A stretch of 34,218 nt of DNA, taken from Nitrososphaerota archaeon. Its GTDB lineage: Archaea; Thermoproteota; Nitrososphaeria; Conexivisphaerales; UBA164. Position numbers and translations under genes: made by a program. The DNA lies in assembly GCA_029786595.1 (NCBI GenBank), contig JAFLXO010000010.1, positions 1-34,218 on the forward strand, read 5' to 3'. Positions within the stretch are counted from its first letter, which is position 1. Every line of letters starts with the position of its first letter. A model generated the notes under the pieces. The model was not told the DNA's origin, made no database searches, and saw nothing but the letters and a program-made list of their open reading frames with translations. Shown piece after piece: positions 24,056 to 31,773 of this stretch.

Positions 24056-25192
24056 GTGGTTATTAAATTGACAAAAAAACTTAAGTCGATTTCTACATTA
24101 GCAATAGTAGCAGTAATCATCGTGATCATAGTCGTCGCAGGAGTTGGCGGATATTACTATTATATGACAACTTCTAGCAAGGTAACACCTCCACCAACAC
24201 CATCAAAGGGTTCCGTAAAGATTGCCTTACTTCTTGCTGGGGTAAGCACCGATCTCTCATGGAACGAAGCCGGGTATGCCATGACACAACAGTTAGCGCA
24301 AGATCTCACTAATGCTGGCTACAACGTCACGGTTAGCGTTGCAGAAGGGCTGTATACGTCCGAAGAGATCCAGCCGGCCATGCAGACATATGCATCTGAA
24401 GGATATAACATAATAATAGGTATGGGCTTCCAAGACCAGGCGCCTGCAACCTCGATTTACGCCCAATATCCAAATACGCTATTCCTAATAGCTGACGGGT
24501 ATCAATCAGGGCCAAATATGCAAACCGTTATAGATGATGCTGCGCAGCTTGGTTTCGTACAGGGTGTCCAAGCTGCCCTACTGAGCAAGAACCACATAGT
24601 GGCAGCAATAGGAGGAGAGAATGTGGGTGATATAACGTGGGCGACGACCGGATTCGAACTGGGTGTCCAGTACGCTGATCAGAACTTCTTAAATGGGATA
24701 AATACTACAATAATAACTACTTATACAGGCAATTTCAACGATCCTGCTGCAGCACTTAGTGCAGCCACAGCCGCCGTATCCGATGGAGCGGATGTCCTGT
24801 GGTGTAGCGGCGACGGCATAACCGAAGGGGTAGCTCAGGAGGCTGCGACAGCAAATGTTCCGTTCCTGTATGCAGAGTACAATGCTACATCCTTTGACCC
24901 AGAAACCACCTATGGTGGTGTCTCATTTACCTTTGCACCACTGCTGTATCAGGCGGCTACAAGCTGGTTAGTAAACAAGACCATATCGCCACTACCGTAT
25001 TATGCGAACTTCGGCAATGGTGGACTAACATTGAACCTTACACCTTACAACCCATCAAATGTGACAACCATAGTCAACAACATAGAGAGCGCCCTTGCAA
25101 GCAATAAGATAATGATATATCAGGAAAACACCACTACTGGAAGCTTGTATTACTCCCCAGTAACTCCATCCTATAATTCTCTATTTGGATAG
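24056..25192 (+). CDS. BMP-family (Med/PnrA-like) substrate-binding protein, membrane-anchored
   Basis: This 378-residue extracellular receptor of the BMP family binds nucleosides in known members (PnrA, RnsB). It has a basic N-terminus, one hydrophobic helix (TLAIVAVIIVIIVVAGVGGYYYYM, about 13-36), a Pro-rich linker PPPTPSKG, then a periplasmic-binding fold from about residue 53. The fold segments are VKIALLLAGVSTDLSWNEAGY (a BMP signature), YNIIIGMGFQDQAPA, ADGYQSGPNM, and ADVLWCSGDGITEG. There is no lipobox; KS-IST before the hydrophobic run could be a pilin-like cleavage site (inference). It is Thr/Asn rich, as in glycosylated archaeal surface proteins. TTG 24068 (MTKKLKSIST) is the more likely start. 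First gene of the four-gene importer operon. Confidence 0.92.
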   Translation: MVIKLTKKLKSISTLAIVAVIIVIIVVAGVGGYYYYMTTSSKVTPPPTPSKGSVKIALLLAGVSTDLSWNEAGYAMTQQLAQDLTNAGYNVTVSVAEGLYTSEEIQPAMQTYASEGYNIIIGMGFQDQAPATSIYAQYPNTLFLIADGYQSGPNMQTVIDDAAQLGFVQGVQAALLSKNHIVAAIGGENVGDITWATTGFELGVQYADQNFLNGINTTIITTYTGNFNDPAAALSAATAAVSDGADVLWCSGDGITEGVAQEAATANVPFLYAEYNATSFDPETTYGGVSFTFAPLLYQAATSWLVNKTISPLPYYANFGNGGLTLNLTPYNPSNVTTIVNNIESALASNKIMIYQENTTTGSLYYSPVTPSYNSLFG

Positions 25193-25200
25193 GGTTCCCC

Positions 25201-26247
25201 TTGAACATAGGAAAACCAATCCAAATCATTTTTTTTATAATTTTAGCCTTACTGATTAGTTCATTCCTACTTCTTATCGATCATGTTTCACCGATAGCCG
25301 GTATAGCTGAGCTTATCTCCAGCGGGTTTTTAACCCACTACGGCCTTATGGCGACCCTTAATGATACCATTCCATTATTGATAGTTGCCGTGGCTATCAT
25401 CATTCCGTTCGTCGCTAAGTTCTGGAACATCGGAGGGCAGGGGCAGTACATATTTGGGTCCATATTCGCTACATGGATAGGGCTTGAGCTAGCCGGTTCC
25501 CTGCCGGTTGCCCTCCTTATAACAGTCGCAATAATATTTGCATTCATAGGCGGCGCTCTTTGGGCCATACCACCTACCTTGATGAAGATCTACTTTGGGA
25601 CCAATGAGATAATTACGACCCTCATGATGAACTTCATCGCGGTCTACTTCCTGGACTATATGACCATAGGTCCCATGGAAGGCGCTTTGGCCAAGATAAC
25701 CCACGTGCCATCTTCGGCGCCAATTCCCACACCTGATCTACTACCTCACATTGGGGGGGTAAGCACCGGCATCTTTCTGGCGCTGGCTATTGCTATAATA
25801 ATATTTCTTCTTTTAAGATATACCAATTTTGGTTATGAGTTGAAACTGATAGGTAGCAGCGTTGACGCTGCCAAGTATTCAGGGGCGTCGTTAAGGAGGG
25901 ATTTGCTTTTATCCATGGTACTCAGCGGCGGAATCGCCGGAATAGCTGGTATGATTCAGGTTTTTGGAATAACCACCGTGCTTTTGCCACAGGTGTTCAG
26001 CGATATTACGACTAGCTTTGGTTACGTGGGAATACCGGTGGCGCTTGTTGCATCCCTCAATCCTTTAATTACGATCATCTCAGCCTTCTTCTTCTCTGGT
26101 ATTCTTAATGGCGCATATGCTATGGAGATTTCGTTTGGGATACCTATTGACCTGGTAATCACAATATATGGCCTGATGATGTTCTTCGCCGTTATAGGCG
26201 TTATGATAAACCTTGGAAAGATCTTTAGGAGGCCTAGAGCGAAATGA
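25201..26247 (+). CDS. ABC transporter permease (nucleoside type, first subunit)
   Basis: This 348-residue integral membrane protein of the BPD_transp_2 family (RnsC/YufP type) has about 9-10 hydrophobic helices. The typical motifs are GGQGQYIFGSIFATWIG and FGTNEIITTLMMNFIAVYFLDYM, then LKLIGSSVDAAKYSGASLRRDLLLSMVLSGGIAGIAGM, the coupling-helix region, and FGYVGIPVALVASLNPL. The TTG start at 25201 lies 8 nt after the receptor stop. Its stop overlaps the next permease start (ATGA), so the two permeases are likely made in equal amounts and form a heterodimer. Confidence 0.93.
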   Translation: MNIGKPIQIIFFIILALLISSFLLLIDHVSPIAGIAELISSGFLTHYGLMATLNDTIPLLIVAVAIIIPFVAKFWNIGGQGQYIFGSIFATWIGLELAGSLPVALLITVAIIFAFIGGALWAIPPTLMKIYFGTNEIITTLMMNFIAVYFLDYMTIGPMEGALAKITHVPSSAPIPTPDLLPHIGGVSTGIFLALAIAIIIFLLLRYTNFGYELKLIGSSVDAAKYSGASLRRDLLLSMVLSGGIAGIAGMIQVFGITTVLLPQVFSDITTSFGYVGIPVALVASLNPLITIISAFFFSGILNGAYAMEISFGIPIDLVITIYGLMMFFAVIGVMINLGKIFRRPRAK

Positions 26248-27188
26248 ACTCCTTAGTATCCATTTTACTGCTTTTATTGCCTACTGTGGTGCTGGGCATG
26301 GTACCGCGTGCAGCCCCCATATTCGCGGCGGCACTTGGTGAAGACGTGGACCAGAGCGCTGGAACGCTAAATCTAGGGGTAGAAGGTATGATGCTTTTGG
26401 GGACCATAATAGGGTTTGTAATTGACTTCGAAACGGGGGACTTTGTACTGGCTTTCATCGTTGCGGGGCTAGCATCGGCCCTATTGGCGCTATTTCACGG
26501 GATAGCTACTATATCATTTAAGGCGGACCAGGTCACTAGTGGTACTGCCATATGGTTCATTGGATGGGGCCTATCTGGGTTCATCTATTCCTCCCTTTTT
26601 GGTAAAGCTTCTTCACCTCCGGTGGTTAAGACCATTCCTACGCTATACATACCTCATCTAACCGATATACCGTATATCGGCAAATTCCTGTTCGGGCAGG
26701 ACCCGGTGGTTTATGCACTTCTTATAACGTTCTTGGCTGTGCAGTATTTCCTATTTCATACAAAGGCTGGGCTAAACCTGAGAACGGTTGGCGAAGACCC
26801 CCTTGTGGCCGAAATTATGGGTGTTAACCCGGACCTTTACAGGTATCTTGCACTTATATTCGGCGGCTTTATGGCCGGAGTGGGTGGCGCATATATAACG
26901 CTTTCCTTGGTGGGCTCATTTTATTTTGATATGACAGCTGGCATGGGGTTCATCGCAGTGGCTTTGGTATATTTTGGCAAATGGAATCCTGTGAGGGTGC
27001 TGATAGGTTCCCTAGTTTTCGGGGCTGTATATGTGCTCTATCTTGCATTGGAAACCTACTTCCCTGCAACCCCTTACCAGTTCTTTTCGATGTTTCCTTA
27101 TATAGCTACCATGATTCTGATAATCCTAGTCGGTGCAAAGGCGCACGCCCCTGCGGCGCTGGCGCTTCCGTACATTAAGGAGGGATAG
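26244..27188 (+). CDS. ABC transporter permease (nucleoside type, second subunit)
   Basis: This 314-residue membrane protein is of the same BPD_transp_2 family (RnsD/YufQ type). The diagnostic segments are TLNLGVEGMMLLGTIIGF near residue 35, FKADQVTSGTAIWFIGWGL, and GLNLRTVGEDPLVAEIMGVNPDLYRYLALIFGGFMAGVGGAYITLSLVGSF. The last covers the coupling helix that contacts the ATPase. ATG at 26244 overlaps the upstream stop by 4 nt. It pairs with the upstream permease to make the channel. Confidence 0.94.
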   Translation: MNSLVSILLLLLPTVVLGMVPRAAPIFAAALGEDVDQSAGTLNLGVEGMMLLGTIIGFVIDFETGDFVLAFIVAGLASALLALFHGIATISFKADQVTSGTAIWFIGWGLSGFIYSSLFGKASSPPVVKTIPTLYIPHLTDIPYIGKFLFGQDPVVYALLITFLAVQYFLFHTKAGLNLRTVGEDPLVAEIMGVNPDLYRYLALIFGGFMAGVGGAYITLSLVGSFYFDMTAGMGFIAVALVYFGKWNPVRVLIGSLVFGAVYVLYLALETYFPATPYQFFSMFPYIATMILIILVGAKAHAPAALALPYIKEG

Positions 27189-27190
27189 GC

Positions 27191-28708
27191 TTGGTCACAG
27201 AACCCGCTATAATAATGAAAGGGATAGTCAAACAATTCCCGGGTGTGCTTGCGGTGGATCATGTGGACTTCGAGCTCTATCCGAAGGAAATACACGCGCT
27301 GCTGGGGGAAAACGGAGCTGGCAAAACAACCCTAATGAACGTGCTCTATGGCGTATACAGGGCTGATGAAGGTCAGATATTAATAAATGGAAAGGAGGTC
27401 AAAATTAGGAATGCTGTGGACGCCCAAAGTAACGGCATAGGTATGGTACACCAACACTTTTCCCTTATTCCGGTATTTACCGTTAAGGAAAACCTGTCGA
27501 TAGGCCTCAGGACCGGCGGTTTCAGGTTAAATCTTAATCAAATAGAATCAAAAATAGAGGAAGCCGAAAGGAACTACGGCATAGAAATCGATCTTGATAA
27601 AAAGGTGCAACAGCTCAGCGTCGGCGAGCAGCAGAGGGTGGAAATCCTTAAGCTGCTTTTCAGGGGGGCAAGCACGTTGATCCTGGATGAGCCCACATCT
27701 TCACTGACGCCTCAGGAGGTGGCTAACCTGTTCAAGAGCCTAAGGGCTCTACAGTCTGAAGGTAAAACGATAATAATCATAACCCATAAGCTATATGAAG
27801 TGCTCGATATTGCAGACAGGGTTACAGTGCTTCGGAAGGGCAAAGTCGTATTCAAATCGATGAAGGAAGGATTGACCTCTCAGGTCCTAACCGAAGCCAT
27901 GATAGGGAGAGGTGTTGAGCTATCAAACTATAAGAGGGAGAAGGTAAGCTCCGGAAATTCATTGGTTGTTGAGGGGCTTTCGGTTAGGGGTGACAGGAAC
28001 GATGAGGTGGTAAGCGATGCCAGCCTGGAGGTCCGCGCGGGCGAAATACTTGGAATAGCTGGAGTATCCGGCAATGGCCAGAAGGAGCTTGTCGAGTCAA
28101 TATTTGGGCTTAGGAAAAGCAAGAGGGGCAGGATAACGATTAACGGGAATGATATAACTAATTTAGGAGTCAAGGAACGTATTAAGGTTGGCCTAGGATA
28201 TATCCCAGAGGAAAGGAAGACACGTGGTGCAGCAGGTTCCCTTCCATTAACTCTTAATAGTGTGATGCATGATCACTGGGGGCAACCATATCTCACAAGG
28301 GGCGCTTTCAACTATAAAGCAATAAAGAAATTCGCAGGTGATATTATCTCCGGTTTTAAGGTGGCCTCCAAGGACGAAAACGTTCTCGCTAGGGATCTAT
28401 CCGGGGGCAACCTACAGAAGTTCATAGTAGGACGGGAAATGATAAGGAATTCTAGCTTTTTGATGTCAGTCAACCCGACATCCGGGCTCGATGTAGGTGC
28501 AACAGAATATGTTAGGAATGAACTTGTAGCCTATAGGAACAAGGGCGGTGGGGTGTTACTCGTGTCAGAAGATTTGGACGAGGTGTTAGCCCTTAGCGAC
28601 AGGATAGTGGTTATGTATAGGGGGAAAACATCCAAACCTGTAGAGCAAAAGGACTTCGATAGGCTAAAGATAGGTGCTATGATGCTTGGAGAGGGCTTTA
28701 GTCACTGA
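27191..28708 (+). CDS. ABC transporter ATPase, two nucleotide-binding domains (nucleoside type)
   Basis: This 505-residue fused ATPase powers the importer. Domain 1 is intact: Walker A GENGAGKTT, Q-loop VHQHFSLIPVFT, signature LSVGEQQRVEI, Walker B LILDEPTSSLTP, switch ITHK. Domain 2 is degenerate as usual in this family: Walker A-like GVSGNGQKE, signature LSGGNLQKFIVGREM, Walker B LMSVNPTSGLDVGA without the catalytic Glu, and the H-loop His replaced (VSEDLDEV). One active and one structural site is normal for sugar/nucleoside ABC ATPases (RbsA, YufO). TTG start at 27191, 2 nt after the permease stop. Last gene of the operon. Confidence 0.95.
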   Translation: MVTEPAIIMKGIVKQFPGVLAVDHVDFELYPKEIHALLGENGAGKTTLMNVLYGVYRADEGQILINGKEVKIRNAVDAQSNGIGMVHQHFSLIPVFTVKENLSIGLRTGGFRLNLNQIESKIEEAERNYGIEIDLDKKVQQLSVGEQQRVEILKLLFRGASTLILDEPTSSLTPQEVANLFKSLRALQSEGKTIIIITHKLYEVLDIADRVTVLRKGKVVFKSMKEGLTSQVLTEAMIGRGVELSNYKREKVSSGNSLVVEGLSVRGDRNDEVVSDASLEVRAGEILGIAGVSGNGQKELVESIFGLRKSKRGRITINGNDITNLGVKERIKVGLGYIPEERKTRGAAGSLPLTLNSVMHDHWGQPYLTRGAFNYKAIKKFAGDIISGFKVASKDENVLARDLSGGNLQKFIVGREMIRNSSFLMSVNPTSGLDVGATEYVRNELVAYRNKGGGVLLVSEDLDEVLALSDRIVVMYRGKTSKPVEQKDFDRLKIGAMMLGEGFSH

Positions 28709-28762
28709 TCCGTTGGCTACCATGCAAAAGAGATAATAAGGTACAGTAAATTTGCATATGTC

Positions 28763-29752
28763 ATGCCGGAGATCAGGCACGACCAGTTATCGGATTTTAG
28801 CAGCATTGATCAACAGCTAAATAGCGGGGCATCTGAATGTGAACTATGTGGTCGTTCCAATGGCCTAATTTTATCTATAAAAAAGGTTGGGAACTACATT
28901 AAGATAAGCAAAGAAGAAGACGCCGATTGGGATGTAAAGGTCATAAAGAACCCTCACCCATTGTTCGACGAAAATTTTAGCGGCGAGTGGGGGGAAGGTC
29001 CATTCAAGAGTGAACCTGCGAAGGGGACCGATGAACTCATAGTTATAGGCGCTGCACATCTACCTTTTCACAACTTGAGCGTTCAACTTATCGCTGAAGG
29101 GCTTTATGCGGCTCAGGAGGATATCAAGATGATTTCATCCAGAAGCCGCATTACATATGTAAGCATGGCTTTGAATTCAGCGCTGGGGACTGATCATTCT
29201 GACCATCCGGCATTTTCGATCACGGGATTGACATTTATTCCTAGGTCAATAATCAATGAAATGAGGGCCTTTAAGGATGAATATGATAATCGAGCGTCAT
29301 GTCCGGTTTGTGAAATAGTAAAAGCTGAGACAAATGGCCCAAGACAAATATACAGAAGCGATAACTTCATCGTGGTCTTGCCATGGTCGCCGGCGCGGGA
29401 TAATGAGATAAGGGTCCTGCCCATTCTACACTCGAAACCCTTCCAAAAATTGACACAAAAGGAAATCGATGATTTGGCCTTAATTCTAAAGCTAACAGGC
29501 TCGGCACTCTATAAGAAATCAGGTAAGGATTATGGAATAGCGTTTCGCCTCAACCCAGTTAAGCGCTCGAGCCTTTTTTACCACTGGTACATGAGTGTCT
29601 TTAATATCAATAATGCAAGGGATATGTATAGAGAAAATTTGGGGTTAATAATCATGGAAAAATCACAAAGCAGAGATGCAGAGCCGATGGCCAAGGTGTT
29701 CAGAGAATCATTTACTGAATATGTTAAGATGTCGACTGTTAAACATGATTAA
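28763..29752 (+). CDS. GalT-like HIT-superfamily protein with altered catalytic motif
   Basis: This 329-residue protein is built like galactose-1-phosphate uridylyltransferase. The N-terminal domain has a CELCGRS zinc site, NPHPLFDEN, and AAHLPFHNLSVQLIAEG (like HSPRHNLTL). A second HIT-like half starts at SCPVCEIVKAE with the nucleotide-strand pattern IYRSDNFIVVLPWSPARDNEIRVLP. The active-site strand, normally GASxxHPHxQ, reads GTDHSDHPAFS, so by my hand alignment the nucleophile His is Ala. The late HFH-type motif is HWYMSVFN. Enzyme activity is therefore doubtful; nucleotide-sugar binding or a changed reaction is possible. It has its own AT box (gagataataagg) about 28 nt before the ATG and follows the nucleoside importer by 54 nt. 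Confidence 0.75.
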   Translation: MPEIRHDQLSDFSSIDQQLNSGASECELCGRSNGLILSIKKVGNYIKISKEEDADWDVKVIKNPHPLFDENFSGEWGEGPFKSEPAKGTDELIVIGAAHLPFHNLSVQLIAEGLYAAQEDIKMISSRSRITYVSMALNSALGTDHSDHPAFSITGLTFIPRSIINEMRAFKDEYDNRASCPVCEIVKAETNGPRQIYRSDNFIVVLPWSPARDNEIRVLPILHSKPFQKLTQKEIDDLALILKLTGSALYKKSGKDYGIAFRLNPVKRSSLFYHWYMSVFNINNARDMYRENLGLIIMEKSQSRDAEPMAKVFRESFTEYVKMSTVKHD

Positions 29753-29886
29753 CCAGCATCCGTGTCGGGTTAAAATAAATTTAGATTTCTATCTGGTTCA
29801 TGTATAGCCCTAACTCGATACGCTAGTTTGCAGTGCGAACAATATACTCTAAAGTTGGAGGATATATATGCTTACAGTTAGCAAGC

Positions 29887-29896
29887 GTTAAATAAT
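29887..29896 (+). promoter_or_regulatory. TATA-like box of cofE
   Basis: The string gttaaataat is centred about 26 nt before the cofE ATG at 29918, the leaderless spacing. Confidence 0.5.
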
Positions 29897-29917
29897 CCGC
29901 TGTATACGCCACACCAA

Positions 29918-30682
29918 ATGAATGAGGATCTTAGCACTCATCTGGAGATATTTGGGGTAAAAGGTATTCCGGAAATAAAATACGGCGACGATCTCCCCCA
30001 TTTAATCTATAATGCTATTACAAAAAAGGATGGGCTCCAAGACGGCGACATAATAGTGGTAACTTCCAAGATCGTTTCAAAGGCTGAAGGGAGATATGTT
30101 GATTTGAATACGGTCAAGCCCAGTGATTTCGCCATGCGGATTTCAAACACACTGAAAAAGGACCCAAGAGAGGTAGAAGTCATACTTAGAGAATCCAAGA
30201 GTATAATAAAGATACGTAGAGGGATAATAATAGTAGAGAGCAACCAAGGCGTTATATGCGCTAATGCCGGTATAGACAGGTCAAACCTGAAGGGAGATAA
30301 ACTGGTCCTCCTCCTACCTAAGGATCCTGATCGTTCGGCTAGGTGGATGAGGCGTGAAATAGAAAAGATGTCAAAGAAGAGAATAGCCCTGTTGATCACA
30401 GATACGTATAGCCGTGCCTGGAGGGATGGTCATATTGACTATACGATAGGCGCATCCGGATTGAGGCTTTTCAGGGATTATAGGGGTAAAAAGGATCATT
30501 TCGGAAGGCCTCTAAGGGTTACAAATATAGCTCAAGCCGATGAACTGGCGGCGGCTTCCGAGCTGGTCATGGGAAAATCAATGATGATTCCTGTAGCAGT
30601 CATACGCAATTACAAGTACGAAACCGGGGAAGAAAGGGCTATCAAGTTAAACAGGCCTATTTCAAGGGACCTTTTCAGGTAA
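29918..30682 (+). CDS. cofE: Coenzyme F420-0:L-glutamate ligase
   Basis: This 254-residue enzyme adds gamma-linked glutamates to F420-0 with GTP. Diagnostic blocks are the N-terminal LEIFGVKGIPEIKYGDDL, DGDIIVVTSKIVSKAEGR, VICANAGIDRSN, LLPKDPDRSARWMRREI, ITDTYSRAWRDGHIDYTIGASGL and RGKKDHFGRPLRVTNIAQADELAAASELVMGK. All family regions are present and the length is standard (about 250). It implies that the organism makes F420. No other cof gene lies in the window. Confidence 0.96.
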   Translation: MNEDLSTHLEIFGVKGIPEIKYGDDLPHLIYNAITKKDGLQDGDIIVVTSKIVSKAEGRYVDLNTVKPSDFAMRISNTLKKDPREVEVILRESKSIIKIRRGIIIVESNQGVICANAGIDRSNLKGDKLVLLLPKDPDRSARWMRREIEKMSKKRIALLITDTYSRAWRDGHIDYTIGASGLRLFRDYRGKKDHFGRPLRVTNIAQADELAAASELVMGKSMMIPVAVIRNYKYETGEERAIKLNRPISRDLFR

Positions 30683-30759
30683 ATACTGAGCGTAAATGAT
30701 TAAAAATCTTTGATATATTAAAAATAACTTATATTATTGATGTTTTTAAATAATAAATA

Positions 30760-30785
30760 GAAAAGGAAGAGTTTACTTCCTTTTC
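30760..30785 (-). terminator. Perfect 10-bp hairpin at the end of alba, stop codon in its loop
   Basis: GAAAAGGAAG (30760-30769) and CTTCCTTTTC (30776-30785) are exact complements around a 6-nt loop. The alba stop (30773-30775) lies in the loop. The minus strand continues into a T-rich run (ctatttattattt), so it looks like a terminator or an mRNA-stabilising 3' hairpin. Confidence 0.6.
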
Positions 30786-31114
30786 ACTGTTATTTCTATT
30801 GTAGAAACGTTTCTTCTTTGATCAGCTTCTCCGACGAGCTCTGTTCCAGCTTTTATATTCTTTATTTCATATGTGCTGTTTCCAAGTCTGTTAACTAGCA
30901 CTTCTGCTACATCAACAGCCCTAGATATTGACCTTCCCCTAGCCCTCAGTATAATTTCTTCGTAAGTCGCGAGTTGCATTTGGGCCGAAAGGGCATACAC
31001 CATGACCGGTTTCTTTCCTATGAATATGTTGTTAGCTGGAGATTCTCTACGTGGCGCTGCTGTTCTAGCTGCCTCTTCTGTCGCTCCTTCTACATCCTTT
31101 TCTGCGTTTGCCAT
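30773..31114 (-). CDS. albA: Alba chromatin protein with N-terminal extension
   Basis: This 113-residue DNA/RNA-binding protein packs archaeal chromatin. The Alba core starts with NNIFIGKKPVMVYALSAQMQL (the two lysines of the DNA-binding and acetylation site) and continues through EEIILRARGRSISRAVDVAEVLVNRL to VSTIEITVKRK. Typical Alba is about 90-97 residues. This one has an extra acidic/Ala-rich N-terminus (MANAEKDVEGATEEAARTAAPRRES, about 25 residues), which is unusual and could modulate DNA binding. ATG at 31114 lies about 38 nt after a strong TATA-like box, so a short leader is likely. Confidence 0.96.
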   Translation of the reverse strand: MANAEKDVEGATEEAARTAAPRRESPANNIFIGKKPVMVYALSAQMQLATYEEIILRARGRSISRAVDVAEVLVNRLGNSTYEIKNIKAGTELVGEADQRRNVSTIEITVKRK

Positions 31115-31146
31115 GTTTGTTCTGGATAGCTTCTTTTTGTGATCTA

Positions 31147-31158
31147 TTTATATTTTTT
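31147..31158 (-). promoter_or_regulatory. TATA-like box of alba
   Basis: On the minus strand aaaaaatataaa, centred about 38 nt before the ATG. It is one of the strongest AT boxes here, as expected for an abundant protein. Confidence 0.55.
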
Positions 31159-31241
31159 GGTTCAATTCCTTTGTTCTCTTTTCTTTAAATTAATCATATG
31201 TGGACGGAGGGGATAAACGAAACTCAAACGATATCAGGCAT

Positions 31242-31515
31242 ATGTTCGTAGGATTGGATCTGCACAAAAACTACATCCAGGCCGCAGTGGTCGACGATAA
31301 CGGGAAATTGCTTAAGGAGAAAAGGATACCGAAGGGGGATAGTTACTGAGTGCGCCAAATCCCACATAAGGACCCAGCCGGACAGCGCCCTCACCGCCTT
31401 CTACAGGGACCTGGCGAGGAGGAGGGGCGGGTCGAAGGCCACGGTGGCGGCCGCCTCCAAGCTTCTCAGGATCATCTACTGGGTCCTGAAGGAGAAGAGG
31501 GAGTATTACAGTTAG
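31242..31515 (+). pseudogene. IS110-family transposase relic: N-terminus fused to C-terminus by an internal deletion
   Basis: ATG at 31242 opens MFVGLDLHKNYIQAAVVDDNGKLLKEKRIPKG, the start of the DEDD RuvC-like domain of IS110 transposases (first catalytic Asp in GLDLHK), and stops at TGA 31347-31349. In a shifted frame the sequence continues as ECAKSHIRTQPDSALTAFYRDLARRRGGSKATVAAASKLLRIIYWVLKEKREYYS (TAG 31513-31515). That is the classic C-terminal end (Tnp_20 region). The middle, roughly 250 or more residues including the other acidic residues and the catalytic Ser region, is gone. The C-terminal part is clearly richer in G+C than the flanks. Inactive. Confidence 0.85.
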
Positions 31516-31773
31516 GGGGATTGGTGGGTGCGGCGCGTTAATGGGAGTAAGTGCCGGGAAATTATTTGCATCGCGCCCCTTAACATGGTGCCGGAATGAC
31601 GATAGTGAGGATAGGGCCTCGAATAGGTATACGGCATCTGTACCGTCCGCTAAGAGGAGGATTTACTAGCCACAAAATTTTGTTGGAAATCCTTCATTGC
31701 ATAAATTAACCTGTTTATCCATCGCATTTAATTTATAACCTAATTGTCTAAATAGGATAGACGTATTGACTAA
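31516..31773. other. Gap between two IS relics, no gene seen
   Basis: About 260 nt. The first 120 nt are GC-rich (ggtgggtgcggcgcgttaat...) and probably belong to the IS110 element's downstream end. The rest is AT-rich. I see no ORF with coding character and no clear terminal inverted repeat or target duplication by eye. Confidence 0.4.

Noticed and set aside
29868-29891. Mini-ORF MLTVSKR after a GGAGG (possible leader peptide before cofE)
   Set aside because: Seven codons only, and the cofE TATA box overlaps its end. The GGAGG/ATG spacing is probably chance; no codon run suggests attenuation.
31350-31541. ORF track entry 31350..31541 + (63 aa, MRQIPHKDPAGQ...)
   Set aside because: It is a shifted frame across the GC-rich C-terminal part of the IS110 relic; the IS110 frame next to it matches the family.
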